Positions 19,261 through 31,379 of a stretch of DNA of 42,010 nt are shown here, piece after piece. The notes beneath the pieces were generated by a model. It was not told where the DNA came from and did no database searches. It saw nothing but the letters and a program-made list of their open reading frames with translations. Each line of letters starts with the position of its first letter. The stretch's first letter is position 1. Source of the DNA: Dehalococcoidia bacterium (lineage in GTDB: Bacteria; Chloroflexota; Dehalococcoidia; DSTF01; JACRBR01); contig JBBDXD010000014.1 in assembly GCA_040902535.1 (NCBI GenBank), positions 1-42,010 on the forward strand, read 5' to 3'. Made by a program: the position numbers and the translations under genes.

Positions 19261-20070
19261 GTGCACGAGTACATGGGGGCGAACCGCCGCCACTGGGACG
19301 AGGTCGTGCCGCTGCACGCGGCTTCTGAGTTCTACGACGTCGCAAACTTCCGGGCGGGCGCGTCCACGCTGAAGACCATCGAACTCCAGGAACTCGGCGA
19401 CGTGAGCGGCAAGACGCTGCTGCACGTGCAGTGCCACTTTGGCATGGACACGCTTTCCTGGGCGCGACAAGGCGCGATCGTGACAGGCGCGGACTTCTCG
19501 AAGCAGGCGCTGGCCACCGCGGCGCAGCTGGCCGTTGAAGCTGACCTCGACGCGCGATGGGTACAGTCGAACGTCTACGACCTGCCGAATAATCTCGACG
19601 GGCAGTTCGACATCGTCTTCACGTCGTACGGCGTGCTGAGCTGGATGCCCGACATCGGCGCGTGGGCGCGATCCGTCGCACACTTCGTGCGGCCCGGCGG
19701 CACGTTTTACATCGCCGAGTTCCACCCGGTGAGCATGATCTTCGATGATTCGGACGGCGCAGACGATTTGATCGTACGCTATCCATACTTTCCGACAGCG
19801 GAACCGCTCAAGTGGGACGGTGATGGCACGTACGCCGTGGGAAACGCCAATCTGGAGCATCGCGACACGTACAACTGGCCTTACACGCTCGGTAACGTCG
19901 TCACGTCCCTGATCGAGGCGGGACTGCGCATTGACTTCCTTCACGAGTTCCCGTTCAGCACGTACCAGTTCCTGCCTATTACGCACGTCGCCCACGACGG
20001 CAGTGTCCGGCTGACACAACACGACGGCTCCGTGCCGCTTGTGTTCTCCATCAAGGCGACCAGGCCGTGA
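19261..20070 (+). CDS. Class I SAM-dependent methyltransferase
   Basis: 269-aa predicted methyltransferase of unknown substrate. GTG 19261 is five bases after GGAGG; an ATG twelve bases later is less well placed. SAM motif I is LLHVQCHFGMDTL (about 53-65), which is the variant seen in a bacterial family with HFG in place of GxGxG. It is followed by TGADFSKQAL and a VRPGGTFYIAEFHP segment. It shares a GTGA overlap with the next gene, so the two are coupled. Confidence 0.85.
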   Translation: MHEYMGANRRHWDEVVPLHAASEFYDVANFRAGASTLKTIELQELGDVSGKTLLHVQCHFGMDTLSWARQGAIVTGADFSKQALATAAQLAVEADLDARWVQSNVYDLPNNLDGQFDIVFTSYGVLSWMPDIGAWARSVAHFVRPGGTFYIAEFHPVSMIFDDSDGADDLIVRYPYFPTAEPLKWDGDGTYAVGNANLEHRDTYNWPYTLGNVVTSLIEAGLRIDFLHEFPFSTYQFLPITHVAHDGSVRLTQHDGSVPLVFSIKATRP

Positions 20071-20987
20071 AGCGCAAGCCGCAGGCGAGCGCATCGCGAG
20101 CACGGCTGCAAGTGCTCGCGGCCGCCGATGCGAAGAAGTTCCGCGAACTCGTCGGTGAGATGCTCGCGTCGCCGCAACGCCTGGACCGCGAGGCCGCGTT
20201 GGAAGCGCTCGTCGAGCGGCCGGACTCGGAGCTTCGACTGGGCCTCCGCGACCTGTACTTCGCGCTGAACGCGGACGGCATCAAGCGCGACCAGGGCGCC
20301 ATCCAGCGCATCGCGATTATCAAAGTGCTGCGCTCGATCCGCGATTCGCGCGACGTCGATGTCGGCGTAGCAGCAATCGACGCGCGTGAGGTGGCGTTCG
20401 GCGAGGACATCGCGTGGGAGTTGCGCGTACACGGACTGTTGCTGCTCGCCGAGATCGCCCCCGACGTCTTTCCGTACTACGCCATCGAGCATCTCGACGA
20501 TATGGCGGGGCCAGAGGAGAGCGAGCCTGCGAGCACCGCGTTTCAGCTTCTAGCCGGAACCGGCAATGACGTGGCGCTCTACCAGTGGCTACTGCGATCC
20601 CCCGGCGGCGAGACCGCACAGCGCGTCTTCGAGCTGTTCATCGAAAAGGCGCCACCGGAGATCGTGCAGCGTTACGCGACGAGCGCGCTCACCATCGCGA
20701 TCAAACGCGAGGACGATGCGTTATGCACGGTGCTCGTAGAGTCGATCGTGCGGCTGGAGCTGCAGGCGTGCTATCCAGCGCTTGCGGCGATGATGTTCGC
20801 AAAGATCTCGGACGAACTGTATGCGTATGCCGGCATGCTGCTTGCCGGCACGAACCGCACGCCACTGCTGGCCATCCTCGAAGACCAGTTGCACCGCGGG
20901 CGACGTCCGAAGCTCATTGCCGAGGCGCTCCGCGTCCGGAACACGCCGGAGCAGGAAGCGATCCTGCAGCGATGGGAGGACGGCTAG
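20067..20987 (+). CDS. Helical-repeat (HEAT-like) protein of unknown function
   Basis: 306 aa, not assigned to a named family. It is almost wholly alpha-helical, with repeated hydrophobic helix pairs such as [22 protein letters not shown], here split by a turn, and later [16 protein letters not shown] and [13 protein letters not shown]. This suggests a HEAT/ARM-type scaffold. There is no signal peptide or membrane helix. GTG 20067 overlaps the methyltransferase stop. It may serve as a partner or substrate of that enzyme; this is inference from coupling only. Confidence 0.6.
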   Translation: MKRKPQASASRARLQVLAAADAKKFRELVGEMLASPQRLDREAALEALVERPDSELRLGLRDLYFALNADGIKRDQGAIQRIAIIKVLRSIRDSRDVDVGVAAIDAREVAFGEDIAWELRVHGLLLLAEIAPDVFPYYAIEHLDDMAGPEESEPASTAFQLLAGTGNDVALYQWLLRSPGGETAQRVFELFIEKAPPEIVQRYATSALTIAIKREDDALCTVLVESIVRLELQACYPALAAMMFAKISDELYAYAGMLLAGTNRTPLLAILEDQLHRGRRPKLIAEALRVRNTPEQEAILQRWEDG

Positions 20988-21024
20988 TCTCGCTCATCGG
21001 AGGCAGCTTCCGTACACTGCCGCC

Positions 21025-22518
21025 ATGCCCGAATATATCCTGGCGCTCGACCAGGGGACGTCCAGCTCACGCGCTATCTTGTTCGACCGTGAGGGCCGGT
21101 CCGTCGCGCAGGCTTCCCGCGAATTCCCGCAGATCTACCCCCAGCCCGGATGGGTTTCGCACGATCCGGAAGCGCTCTGGTCATCGCAGTTGGAAGCCGC
21201 CAGCCAGGTGCTTGCCGGGCGGGACGCGAACGCGGACGACGTCGCCGCCATCGGCATCACGAACCAGCGCGAAACAACGATTGTCTGGGACCGCGCGACG
21301 GGCGGCGCCATCAACGACGCCGTCGTCTGGCAGTGCCGCCGCACGGCATCGATCTGCGAAGACCTGCGCAACCGTGGCCTCGAGACGGACGTGCGCGCGC
21401 GCACCGGCTTGCTGATCGACGCATACTTTTCCGGCAGCAAAGTGCGGTGGCTCCTCGACAACTCCGGCGATGGCATCGCCGAGCGTGCCGAGCGAGGCGA
21501 GCTGGCGTTCGGCACGGTTGATTCGTGGCTCATCCACAAGCTGACGGGCGGCCGCATGCACGTCATCGATGCGACGAACGCTTCGCGAACGATGCTCTAC
21601 AACCTGCGCGACGGCGACTGGGACGAACGCCTGCTCTCCGAACTGGCGATACCGCGCGCGATCTTGCCGCGCGTCGTGGACAGCAGCGGTGTCGTTGCCG
21701 AGACGGAAGCTTCGATCTTCGGGCGGGCGATTCCAATCGCGGGGATCGCCGGCGACCAGCAAGCCGCATTGTTCGGCCAGGGCTGCTTCGAAGCCGGCGC
21801 CGCCAAGAATACTTACGGTACCGGTTGCTTCATCCTCCAGCACACCGGGGAAACGGCGGCATTCTCGAAACGCGGCCTGTTGACTACGGTCGCATCGCGC
21901 ATTGCCGGAACCCAGCGATTCGCCGTCGAGGGAAGCATCTTCATCGCCGGTGCGGCGATCCAGTGGCTACGCGACGGGCTCGGCGTGATCCGAACGGCTG
22001 CCGATAGCGAGCCGCTGGCCGGCTCGGTGCCCACAAGCGATGGCGTATACGTTGTGCCGGCGTTCGCGGGGCTCGGTGCGCCGCACTGGGATATGTACGC
22101 GCGCGGAACGATCGTCGGGTTGACGCGCGGTAGTACCGCCGCCCACATCACCCGTGCCACGCTTGAGTCGATCGCGCTGCAAACGCTCGATGTCGTCGAA
22201 CTGATGGAACGCGAAACCGGCACACCGATGCGCGAGCTGCGCGTTGACGGCGGCGCCGCGAGCAACAACCTGCTCATGCAGATCCAGGCCGACATCCTGC
22301 AACGGCCGGTCGTGCGCTGTGCGACCGCCGAGACGACGGCGCTCGGCGCCGCCTACCTCGCCGGCCTGGCGGTAGGATTCTGGCGCGACCAGAGCGAAAT
22401 CAGCAGGATCTGGCGCGCAGACCGCACCTTCGAGCCGCGCATGCCCGCGGGCGAGCGCGACGCACTCGTGGACGGCTGGCGCCGGGCGGTGGATCGCGCG
22501 AAGGGCTGGGCTTCGTGA
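21025..22518 (+). CDS. glpK: Glycerol kinase
   Basis: Phosphorylates glycerol to sn-glycerol 3-phosphate. ATG 21025 gives 497 aa, the usual length; the longer open frame to 20821 runs into the previous gene. FGGY-family features are [32 protein letters not shown], the [14 protein letters not shown] region and [15 protein letters not shown]. It overlaps glpD by four bases (GTGA), forming a glycerol-use unit. No glpF transporter gene is in the window. Confidence 0.96.
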   Translation: MPEYILALDQGTSSSRAILFDREGRSVAQASREFPQIYPQPGWVSHDPEALWSSQLEAASQVLAGRDANADDVAAIGITNQRETTIVWDRATGGAINDAVVWQCRRTASICEDLRNRGLETDVRARTGLLIDAYFSGSKVRWLLDNSGDGIAERAERGELAFGTVDSWLIHKLTGGRMHVIDATNASRTMLYNLRDGDWDERLLSELAIPRAILPRVVDSSGVVAETEASIFGRAIPIAGIAGDQQAALFGQGCFEAGAAKNTYGTGCFILQHTGETAAFSKRGLLTTVASRIAGTQRFAVEGSIFIAGAAIQWLRDGLGVIRTAADSEPLAGSVPTSDGVYVVPAFAGLGAPHWDMYARGTIVGLTRGSTAAHITRATLESIALQTLDVVELMERETGTPMRELRVDGGAASNNLLMQIQADILQRPVVRCATAETTALGAAYLAGLAVGFWRDQSEISRIWRADRTFEPRMPAGERDALVDGWRRAVDRAKGWAS

Positions 22519-24107
22519 GACGATCGCTCGCCGATATCGCGCCTGCCCGCTTCGACGTGATCGTCATTGGCGGTGGTATCAATGGCGCCGGCATCGCGCG
22601 GGAAACGCAGCTCGCCGGCTTTCGTACACTGCTTATCGAACGCAATGACTTCGGCTCCGGCACCACGTCCCGCGCGACGAGACTGATCCACGGCGGCTTG
22701 CGATATCTCGAGCATGGTGAGTTTGGCCTCGTCTACGAGTCGCTCGCTGAGCGAGAAGCGCTTGTGCGCGACGCCGCCCATCTCGTGAGGCCGCTTGAAC
22801 TGCTGGTGCCGGTGTATGCCGGTGACCAGCGGCCGCCGTGGAAGGTACGCGCGGGGCTCGTGTTGTACGACATCCTCTCGTTTCGAAAATCGCTGCCCCG
22901 GCATCGCGCTGTTCCATCGCGCAAAATCGATGAGTTGGCGCCGGCGCTGAACCGCGACGGCCTGCGCGGCGCTTTCACCTTCCACGACGCGCAGGTCGAA
23001 TTTCCTGAGCGCCTCGTCATCGAAGCCGTACGCGACTTCTCGGACGCCGGCGGCGTCGCGCTGAATCACGTATCGGCGCTGCGGCTGGTATCACCCGGCG
23101 GCGTGCTGCAAGGCGTCATCGCGCGAGATGAGTTGACGCACGATGAAGCGCAACTCAATGCCGGCGTAGTCATCAACGCCACCGGCCCGTGGGTCGACAA
23201 CCTGCTTTGCGGCAGCGATGCCGAGCGGCACGAACCGTTGATCGGAGGCACGAAGGGCAGCCATCTCGTCGTGGCCTGGCCCGATGCGCCGAAGCGCGCG
23301 ATCTTCGCGTCGGCGAAGGCGGACGGACGTCCGTTCTTCATCCTGCCCTGGTATCGCTGCACGCTCATCGGTACGACGGATATGCGTTACGACGGTGACC
23401 CTTCGACGGCGCGAGCGACGGCGGCCGAAGTCAGCTATCTCATCGACGAGACGAATCGCCTCTTCCCGACGACGCCGCTTGGTCGAGAACATGTGCTGTA
23501 TACGTACTCAGGCGTACGTCCCTTGCCGCACACAACAGGCAATGACGAGAGCACGATCACGCGCAGTCATTTCGTCATCGACCACGTGAAGCGCGGCGGT
23601 CCCGCGGGGCTTCTGACAATCGTCGGAGGAAAGTTGACGACATATCGAAGCCTGGCCCGCATCGCGCTCGGTGCGGTGAGGAAGCATGTCAAGCCGTCCG
23701 GCGATCCGCAGCCGTCGTTGCGTCCATCGCAGGCGCGCGCCGTATCCGCGTACGCGCGGATCGACGATGATCCGCTCGCGCTGTATGGTGCTCGCGCCGA
23801 TGAAGTGCGCGCGCTCGCCGGCGCCGAGCCGCGCCTGAACGAGCCGATGTCCGATGAGAACCCGGAACTGCTCGCGCAGGTGGCATACGCCATCGACCGC
23901 GAGCATGCGGTGACGATTGCCGATGTCCTGCTGCGCCGGTTGCCCTCGGGCTGGGCGAAGGGGCACGCGTTTGATGGAGTCGAACGAGTCGCCGAGGTGA
24001 TGGCCGAGCGCCTGGGATGGGATGCGTCGGAGCGTCTGCGCGCTATCGATGCGTATCAAGAGGAGTTGCGGCAGACGCTGGTGCCGCTCGATGCGATCTC
24101 GCAGTAG
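22515..24107 (+). CDS. glpD: Aerobic glycerol-3-phosphate dehydrogenase
   Basis: FAD enzyme that oxidises glycerol 3-phosphate to dihydroxyacetone phosphate and passes electrons to quinone. It is 530 aa. [16 protein letters not shown] is the FAD-binding fold at about 15-30, followed by [17 protein letters not shown]. The substrate-binding [15 protein letters not shown] region and the C-terminal DAO_C domain are present. GTG 22515 lies inside the glpK stop. Its stop abuts the stop of the convergent gene with no spacer. Confidence 0.95.
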   Translation: MRRSLADIAPARFDVIVIGGGINGAGIARETQLAGFRTLLIERNDFGSGTTSRATRLIHGGLRYLEHGEFGLVYESLAEREALVRDAAHLVRPLELLVPVYAGDQRPPWKVRAGLVLYDILSFRKSLPRHRAVPSRKIDELAPALNRDGLRGAFTFHDAQVEFPERLVIEAVRDFSDAGGVALNHVSALRLVSPGGVLQGVIARDELTHDEAQLNAGVVINATGPWVDNLLCGSDAERHEPLIGGTKGSHLVVAWPDAPKRAIFASAKADGRPFFILPWYRCTLIGTTDMRYDGDPSTARATAAEVSYLIDETNRLFPTTPLGREHVLYTYSGVRPLPHTTGNDESTITRSHFVIDHVKRGGPAGLLTIVGGKLTTYRSLARIALGAVRKHVKPSGDPQPSLRPSQARAVSAYARIDDDPLALYGARADEVRALAGAEPRLNEPMSDENPELLAQVAYAIDREHAVTIADVLLRRLPSGWAKGHAFDGVERVAEVMAERLGWDASERLRAIDAYQEELRQTLVPLDAISQ

Positions 24108-24998
24108 CTAGAGCAAGTACTTCTTCGGCGCGCCGGATGGCTGCCGGCGAAAGTTTTGGACGAGCCAGCGCTTGAAGCCATCCTGCTCCACTTCCTCGAT
24201 GTGCGCTCGGCTGCGGCTCGAGAGGGCCTCGTTCACGCCAGCCGCGTAGTCACCGTAGGCGTCGTGCGCCTCTGGCGTGATATTCAATACATCCGGCATG
24301 TGTACCGCGACCGCGACCTGCCGCTCGTTGAGGCGCAGGAGCCATCCGAGCTCGATCTCTGCCCACCCAACGTGGAAGGCCGCCTCGCCAAACGTGTAGG
24401 CAAGACGCAGGTTGTTGGACTCCGGCCCGATCTCGAGCAGCGTAGCGCCGAAGTTCGGGCGGCCAAGATCGCTCGATGCGCGATACACGACGCGTAGCTG
24501 CTCATCAGCCGCCAGCGTCGTGCCGGCGAAGAAGTGGCCCATCCCGACGTCGAACGCCTTGTAGGCTTCGTCGGGTTTCAGGTGGCCCAGCATCCAGCCG
24601 ATGAACTCGCCCATCTCCTGGTGCACGACCTGATGCTGCGCCGCGAGCAGTTCGCACGCCGCTCGGACGAGATTCGGAACGCTGACGTAGGAGCCGCGCG
24701 TGACGAGCAGTGCAGCATCGGCGAGTGCGCTAAACGTCCGGGACCATTGGCCGACGACAGCGGCGTAGGCATGCGTGCGAAAGCGTGAGTGCGACGAGTC
24801 GTTGAGGATCCGGAGCTGCAGGTTCATGCCATCGGCGAAGATCCGCAGGTCGTCCCCGAGTACGAACGCGGTCTGGCGATAGGCGTCCTGCGCGGCGGCA
24901 GACGCAGCGTCGTCGGGCCTGGCCGGAAGCGCGTACGTCTCCGGGAAGTCGACGCCGCTGACGCGCTGGCCCGGGGTCGGGTACGGTGGCTGCACCAT
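24108..24998 (-). CDS. Conserved-looking protein of unknown function
   Basis: 296 aa, not recognised. ATG 24998 shares its A with the TGA stop of the upstream J-domain gene, so it should be translated by coupling. The sequence appears mostly helical and soluble, with segments such as LADAALLVTRGSYVSVPNLV and RAACELLAAQHQVVHQEMGEF. There is no signal peptide. I considered DUF5677-like helical proteins but cannot support that. The coupling suggests it works with the J-domain protein. Confidence 0.6.
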   Translation of the reverse strand: MVQPPYPTPGQRVSGVDFPETYALPARPDDAASAAAQDAYRQTAFVLGDDLRIFADGMNLQLRILNDSSHSRFRTHAYAAVVGQWSRTFSALADAALLVTRGSYVSVPNLVRAACELLAAQHQVVHQEMGEFIGWMLGHLKPDEAYKAFDVGMGHFFAGTTLAADEQLRVVYRASSDLGRPNFGATLLEIGPESNNLRLAYTFGEAAFHVGWAEIELGWLLRLNERQVAVAVHMPDVLNITPEAHDAYGDYAAGVNEALSSRSRAHIEEVEQDGFKRWLVQNFRRQPSGAPKKYLL

Positions 24999-25729
24999 CA
25001 GCGACGCGTCCAGCGGCGGCGGCGCTGACGGACGTAGGCGCTGTCGGTCGCGGGCACCACGCGTCGCTTCGTCGGCTCGTAGCCGGCAATCTTCACCGGG
25101 ATGACGCCCGTCCACTGGTTGCCGACAAACAGCGCACGCGCGATCCCCGGGAACGTCACCTTTCGCGCGACGACCTCAATGGGGAACTCGATCGTCTCGC
25201 CGGGGCCGGCCGTAAGCTTGCCGACGGGCCCCCACACCCACGGCTCGGATGTCGATACGTCGCCGGTGAGCGTACAGGCGCAACGATTCGTGATGCGGAT
25301 CGTGCGCCGCACACGCGCCGACGCACGCAGTTCCGCCATGTCAACTTCGATCTCGAGCGGTGCGATGAGAGGCTCGGTCGAATGAGCGTGCGCCGCGCGC
25401 CTACCGGGCACGTTCGCCGCGACGATGTCTTCCCAGTCCTCCTGCTCTGCCCAGTGCGCGTACATCCGGTCGTTTCGCATGCGCGTGGAACGCGGCTTCA
25501 CGACCGCCGGCGCCCGCTGTTCGTCGTAGGTACGCCGTTTCACCGGGTCGCCGAGCGTCTCGAAGGCGTGATTGATGCGCGCGGCCTTGCGCGTCGCTTC
25601 CGGGTCGCTGACGTTTGCGTCGGGATGCACCTCTCGCATCAGGCGGCGATAACGCCGCTTGATCTCGTCCTGCGTAGCTGTGCGCGGCAGGTCAAGCGTC
25701 GCGTAGTGGTCGGATTCGGGGTTCCTCAC
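24998..25729 (-). CDS. J-domain protein with C-terminal beta domain
   Basis: 243 aa. Residues 7-70 form a DnaJ J-domain, HYATLDLPRTATQDEIKRRY through the invariant HPD (residues 35-37) and ALGDP-like FETLGDP. There is no glycine-rich or zinc-finger region, so it is not classical DnaJ. A linker precedes a beta-rich region at about 125-225 (RTIRITNRCACTLTGDV, then FPIEVVARKVTFPGIARALF) that looks Ig-like. A basic, arginine-rich C-terminus follows. It should recruit an Hsp70 to a specialised client. The start is GTG 25729. Confidence 0.78.
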   Translation of the reverse strand: MRNPESDHYATLDLPRTATQDEIKRRYRRLMREVHPDANVSDPEATRKAARINHAFETLGDPVKRRTYDEQRAPAVVKPRSTRMRNDRMYAHWAEQEDWEDIVAANVPGRRAAHAHSTEPLIAPLEIEVDMAELRASARVRRTIRITNRCACTLTGDVSTSEPWVWGPVGKLTAGPGETIEFPIEVVARKVTFPGIARALFVGNQWTGVIPVKIAGYEPTKRRVVPATDSAYVRQRRRRWTRR

Positions 25730-25765
25730 GCCTTCATGGTATCGAACGGCGCTGCGTAGGCGGCG

Positions 25766-27590
<1,825 letters not shown>

Positions 27591-27656
27591 GGCGGCGTTG
27601 ACGGCTGGGGATCATGGTTCGATGAGCATACCCCCGCGCCAGACGAGGCGCGAGCG

Positions 27657-29576
27657 TCACTCGCGCAGTAGCTCGATGCTGTACGGCGCCCGCTGCGTCG
27701 TACCCTCGGTGGACGCGGCAACGGCGACCACGACGTCCTGAAGCCCCACGGTGTCGAAGGTCAGCGTGCCCGTCCCGCCAGGCGAGATCCTCGCATCAAG
27801 TACGACTGGCTCGCCGTCCGAACCCTCCGCGATCAGACGCACGATCCACGTCTGCGGCAGGGCCCTGTCGATGCGCACCCATCCGTCGAAGTCCCAATCC
27901 GGGTCCGTCCCGTCAAGGTCAGTGAGACCGGTGCCCTCGATCGCGATGTCATCGACGGCCCAGCCATCGCCGTGCGTCGAGCCGTCGGTGACATACTCGA
28001 ACCGCAACAGGATACGTTGTCCGGCAAACTCCGCGAGGCTGATGCGCTCGTCCACCCACTCGGCGACGTCGGCGCCGCCGCTCGTGTCGGTGTAGCCGGG
28101 CCCATATGCTACTTCGACAGGATCGTCATCGGTCGTATTCGCGCCCGCCAGCGCACGCCACGTGTTGCCGCCGTCCGTTGAAACGGCGACGTATCCCCAG
28201 TCATACCAGGGCTCGATCTTAAACCACGTCCTGAACGTCAGCGCGGGCGTCGTCGCGTCCGTAAGGTCGATGGCGCGCGTGAGCGTCGTGTCGACGTCGT
28301 CCTGTGCATTCGACCAGAGCATCGGCCCGCCGGCGGGGGACGTTGTCGGCAAGATCGCGACCTCCGACGAACCTTCAAAGCGGAGCGTGTGCGGTACGTC
28401 CTCTAACGCCTCGAACAGATAATAATCGGTGCCGAACTGAGTCGCTTCGGCATCGATCCTGTCGCCCGGCGCGAGTGTGTCCTCGATGCGCAGATCGAGC
28501 GGGCTGCCCGGATTGCCGTAGGGGCCCTCGACGCGATCGAGCGCGTTCGCGGCTATCCAGTCCGCAAAGACGTCCCGAAAGGAAGGTACGCCAGCCACAC
28601 CTGCAAGGAACTCATCGATGCCTGCTGCGCCATCGCTGCGCGCCGCGGCGATCTCACCGAGCGCCGCGTTGCCGCCGAACCGGTGCGCGAGATACCGGGT
28701 GAACGCGGCACCGGCTCCGTAATGCGCGGAGCTATCCTCGCTCGACCATGTGTTGAGCTGGATCGCAGGCTCGGCGGCAAAGCTCTCGACCGACGACATG
28801 GCGCCGCCAACCAGCGCTGACGCTGCCTCCGCCAGGCCTTCGTTCACCCACGCTTCCTCGCCGCTGTCGAGGTGCGCATGCACGAGATGCTGCAGCTCAT
28901 GCGCGAGCACGACGTTGAACGCCGCGCCGCCGATCCGCAGCGACTGGTCGAGATAGACCATTTCCGCCTCATTGCTCAGCCGGCGGACGGAACGCAGGAA
29001 TGCGTCGTCAGGCGAGTAGTAACCGCCGACTGCGCCACCAAGGTCCGTCTGTAGCACGATGATGCGCGGATCGCCGTCGACACCCGGGATGGCCGGGAGT
29101 CCGAACACGCGTGTGACTTCCGGCCAGACACCCCGCTCGAACGCATCCGCCGCCGCCTGCGCGTCCGCAGCACCCACATCCAGCGCATCGTCGACGTAGA
29201 AGTATGCGTGGTCGCTCTTGGCGAGCAGCATAGCCGTGATGGTTGCGTTCTCCGGCGGAGCGTCGCCCCGATACGCCGCCGCGCTGATGCGCTGGACCAG
29301 GAACTCGCGATCGTCTCCGAGCGTGGCCTCACCTGCGAAGGGCTTCGACGACGGCGCGCGTCCCGGTGTAAGCCCGTAACGTTCGGCCAGGTCGATCGCG
29401 TCGTTCGGAGGCAGTTCGCCGCGCACGCCGATGCTCTCCGCGAGATCGGCGACCGGCGTCGGCGAGGGCTGTGTCGGCAGTGGTTCGGTCGTCGCGGTGG
29501 GCGGCGGAGAGGCGTTGTCGGCGTCGTCACAGGCAGCCGTGAGCGCCCACGCTAACAACAGGAGAGCCGCCCACAT
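27657..29576 (-). CDS. Secreted zinc metalloprotease lipoprotein
   Basis: From ATG 29576 (GGAG ten bases upstream) the protein has 639 aa; a TTG at 29594 is an alternative that would add a basic residue to the signal. A hydrophobic signal ends in LTAAC, a somewhat atypical lipobox. A Thr/Pro-rich linker follows (PPPTATTEPLPTQPSPTP). The catalytic domain has HELQH with NEGLAE about 20 residues later, a gluzincin-type pattern. The C-terminal half carries YVAVSTDGGNTW and a VDDIAIEG segment, as in immune inhibitor A-like and adhesion-type modules. It should act outside the membrane on proteins. Confidence 0.8.
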   Translation of the reverse strand: MWAALLLLAWALTAACDDADNASPPPTATTEPLPTQPSPTPVADLAESIGVRGELPPNDAIDLAERYGLTPGRAPSSKPFAGEATLGDDREFLVQRISAAAYRGDAPPENATITAMLLAKSDHAYFYVDDALDVGAADAQAAADAFERGVWPEVTRVFGLPAIPGVDGDPRIIVLQTDLGGAVGGYYSPDDAFLRSVRRLSNEAEMVYLDQSLRIGGAAFNVVLAHELQHLVHAHLDSGEEAWVNEGLAEAASALVGGAMSSVESFAAEPAIQLNTWSSEDSSAHYGAGAAFTRYLAHRFGGNAALGEIAAARSDGAAGIDEFLAGVAGVPSFRDVFADWIAANALDRVEGPYGNPGSPLDLRIEDTLAPGDRIDAEATQFGTDYYLFEALEDVPHTLRFEGSSEVAILPTTSPAGGPMLWSNAQDDVDTTLTRAIDLTDATTPALTFRTWFKIEPWYDWGYVAVSTDGGNTWRALAGANTTDDDPVEVAYGPGYTDTSGGADVAEWVDERISLAEFAGQRILLRFEYVTDGSTHGDGWAVDDIAIEGTGLTDLDGTDPDWDFDGWVRIDRALPQTWIVRLIAEGSDGEPVVLDARISPGGTGTLTFDTVGLQDVVVAVAASTEGTTQRAPYSIELLRE

Positions 29577-29613
29577 GAGAAGGCGGCTCCACAAGACTCG
29601 AATGGCGGGAAGA

Positions 29614-30519
29614 TCAGCGTGCGCGGGGATGCGCCTTCTCGTACACGTGCCGGACGTGCTCGTTCGCAATCTGCGTATATACCTGCGTCGTCGAGATATT
29701 GGCATGCCCCAGAAGTTCTTGCACGTGGCGCAGGTTCATTCCGCCCCTCAGCATATGTGTGGCGAATGAGTGCCGCAACGTGTGAGGCGTGACGGGCGTT
29801 GCGATGTTCGCTTCCTTCGCGTACTGCTTGAGGATGAGCCAGAAACCCTGGCGTGTGAGACGCTCGCCCCGGCGATTCACAAAGAGCGCCGACTCTTTGC
29901 GCGCCTTCACGAGCGCAGCGCGACCATCGTTCATGTAGTCAGCAACAGCGCCGGCTGCTTGTTCATGGATCGGAATCGTACGCTCCTTCGAGCCCTTGCC
30001 CATGCAGCGCACGTACGGCCCCGACATGTTGATGTCGTCAACCTCGAGCGACACGAGCTCGGTCACGCGCAGACCTGTCGCGTACAACAACTCAAGCATC
30101 GCGCGATCGCGCTTTGCTTCAGGCGTGTTCCGTTTCAGTGGCTGCTCGAGAAGTTCGTCGACTTCCGTCACCGACAACGGTTTCGGAAGCGAGCGTCCAA
30201 CGCGAGGTGATTCAAGGCTCTCGGCAGGGTTGCGACGGATCGTGCCCTCTGCCTGGAGGTACTGGAAGAACGATTTGAGCGCAGCAACCTTGCGGGCGAC
30301 CGTCGCCTCGGCGTAGTTCTTGCGCCGCAGTGCGAGCAAGTAATCGACGATCGCGTCGCGGTCGAGCTTCTCCCAATCTCTTACTCTGCCGTTGGGACTT
30401 GCTCCCGTGAGATAACTGTCGAACTGCTGCAAGTCGTTCTTGTATGCCGCGACTGTGTTGCCCGATGCACCCTTCTCCACCGACATGAAGTTGAGAAAGT
30501 GCCCAATGTGATCATCCAT
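29614..30519 (-). CDS. Tyrosine recombinase XerC/XerD-like
   Basis: 301-aa site-specific recombinase, likely for chromosome dimer resolution. The N-terminal SAM-like core-binding domain (about 1-90) is followed by the catalytic domain. Its residues are Arg151 in TGLRVTEL, Lys175 in GKGSKER, His246 and Arg249 in HTLRHSFATHML, His272 in LGHAN, and nucleophile Tyr281 in TTQVYTQI. No mobile element, integrase partner or att site is seen nearby, which favours the housekeeping role. It has its own promoter. XerC and XerD cannot be distinguished from sequence alone. Confidence 0.9.
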   Translation of the reverse strand: MDDHIGHFLNFMSVEKGASGNTVAAYKNDLQQFDSYLTGASPNGRVRDWEKLDRDAIVDYLLALRRKNYAEATVARKVAALKSFFQYLQAEGTIRRNPAESLESPRVGRSLPKPLSVTEVDELLEQPLKRNTPEAKRDRAMLELLYATGLRVTELVSLEVDDINMSGPYVRCMGKGSKERTIPIHEQAAGAVADYMNDGRAALVKARKESALFVNRRGERLTRQGFWLILKQYAKEANIATPVTPHTLRHSFATHMLRGGMNLRHVQELLGHANISTTQVYTQIANEHVRHVYEKAHPRAR

Positions 30520-30580
30520 TGAAGCCCTCGCCGGACTAAACCAGATTTTGAAGCGCCAAGGGGGGTGGAAAGCAAGGGCG

Positions 30581-30608
30581 ATTGTAACACCAATCCCGTT
30601 CCTGTCCA
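30581..30608 (-). promoter_or_regulatory. Sigma-70-type promoter of the xer gene
   Basis: On the minus strand, TGGACA (30608-30603), a 16-base spacer and TACAAT (30586-30581). The expected start near 30574 leaves a leader of about 55 bases ending in GAGGG before the ATG. The rest of the 203-base gap to pcm shows no gene or clear terminator. Confidence 0.7.
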
Positions 30609-30722
30609 GCGGTAGCGTCGCTCAATTTCGAGTCGCATCGATACGAGTACAAGATAGGGGTGCGCCCGCGCGATTCGTAGTAGTTATTGCACCTTGAGCC
30701 TTATCGAAACACCGGCGCGGGC

Positions 30723-31379
30723 TTATCCGGCCTCGCGCCATGCTTCATCGCCGATCAGCGGCACGAATGCGCAGGGACCGTGACGCCGCAGTTCCACCCC
30801 GCGCGGCGTCGACTGCGCCGTGACAAGCTCCTGCGAGCGCGGCCCGCCGACGGGAATCGCGAGCCGGCCGCCGGGCGCGAGCTGTTTCAACAGGATCCGC
30901 GGCACGTGCGGCGCGCCCGCAGAGACCAGGATCCCGTCGTACGGGGCATCTTCCTGCCGGCCGAGACGGTCGCCCGCCGGATATGAACGGATGTTGCTCA
31001 GTCCCAGCGTTTCCAATGTTCGTCGCGCAAGGTCCAGCAGCACGTCGCTCCGTTCCACCGTCACGACCTCAGCGACCAGCTTCGAAAGCACTGCGGCTGC
31101 GTAGCCCGAACCCGTACCGACTTCGAGCACGCGACCTTTGGGATCGGGTTCGAGCGCCTGGATCATCAGACCGACCATGAGGGGTTGCGAGATCGTCTGT
31201 CCCTCGCCGATGGGCAGCGCGCGGTCCTCGTATGCCTGATCGCGCAGTTCGGCGGGCACGAACGCCTCGCGCGGCACCGCCGCGATCGCTTCGACGACGC
31301 GTTGGTCGTGGAGCTCGCGCCGCAGCGAATCCAGCAGGCGGCCGCGCTGAGCCTGGAACTGGCCGCCCTTCGCTTCCAT
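30723..31379 (-). CDS. pcm: Protein-L-isoaspartate O-methyltransferase
   Basis: Repairs isoaspartyl damage in proteins by SAM-dependent methylation. The 218-aa protein has VPREAFVP, LPIGEGQTISQPLMVGLM, the SAM motif VLEVGTGSGYAAAVL, and the PCMT-specific GGRLAIPVG. Its ATG shares one base with the uvrC stop, so it is the last gene of the repair operon. Grouping protein repair with DNA repair is functionally sensible but not proof of joint control. Confidence 0.95.
   Translation of the reverse strand: MEAKGGQFQAQRGRLLDSLRRELHDQRVVEAIAAVPREAFVPAELRDQAYEDRALPIGEGQTISQPLMVGLMIQALEPDPKGRVLEVGTGSGYAAAVLSKLVAEVVTVERSDVLLDLARRTLETLGLSNIRSYPAGDRLGRQEDAPYDGILVSAGAPHVPRILLKQLAPGGRLAIPVGGPRSQELVTAQSTPRGVELRRHGPCAFVPLIGDEAWREAG

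Noticed and set aside
29614-30519. Integrase of a genomic island
   Set aside because: The recombinase is Xer-sized and there are no tRNA, direct repeats or phage genes; neighbours are housekeeping genes.
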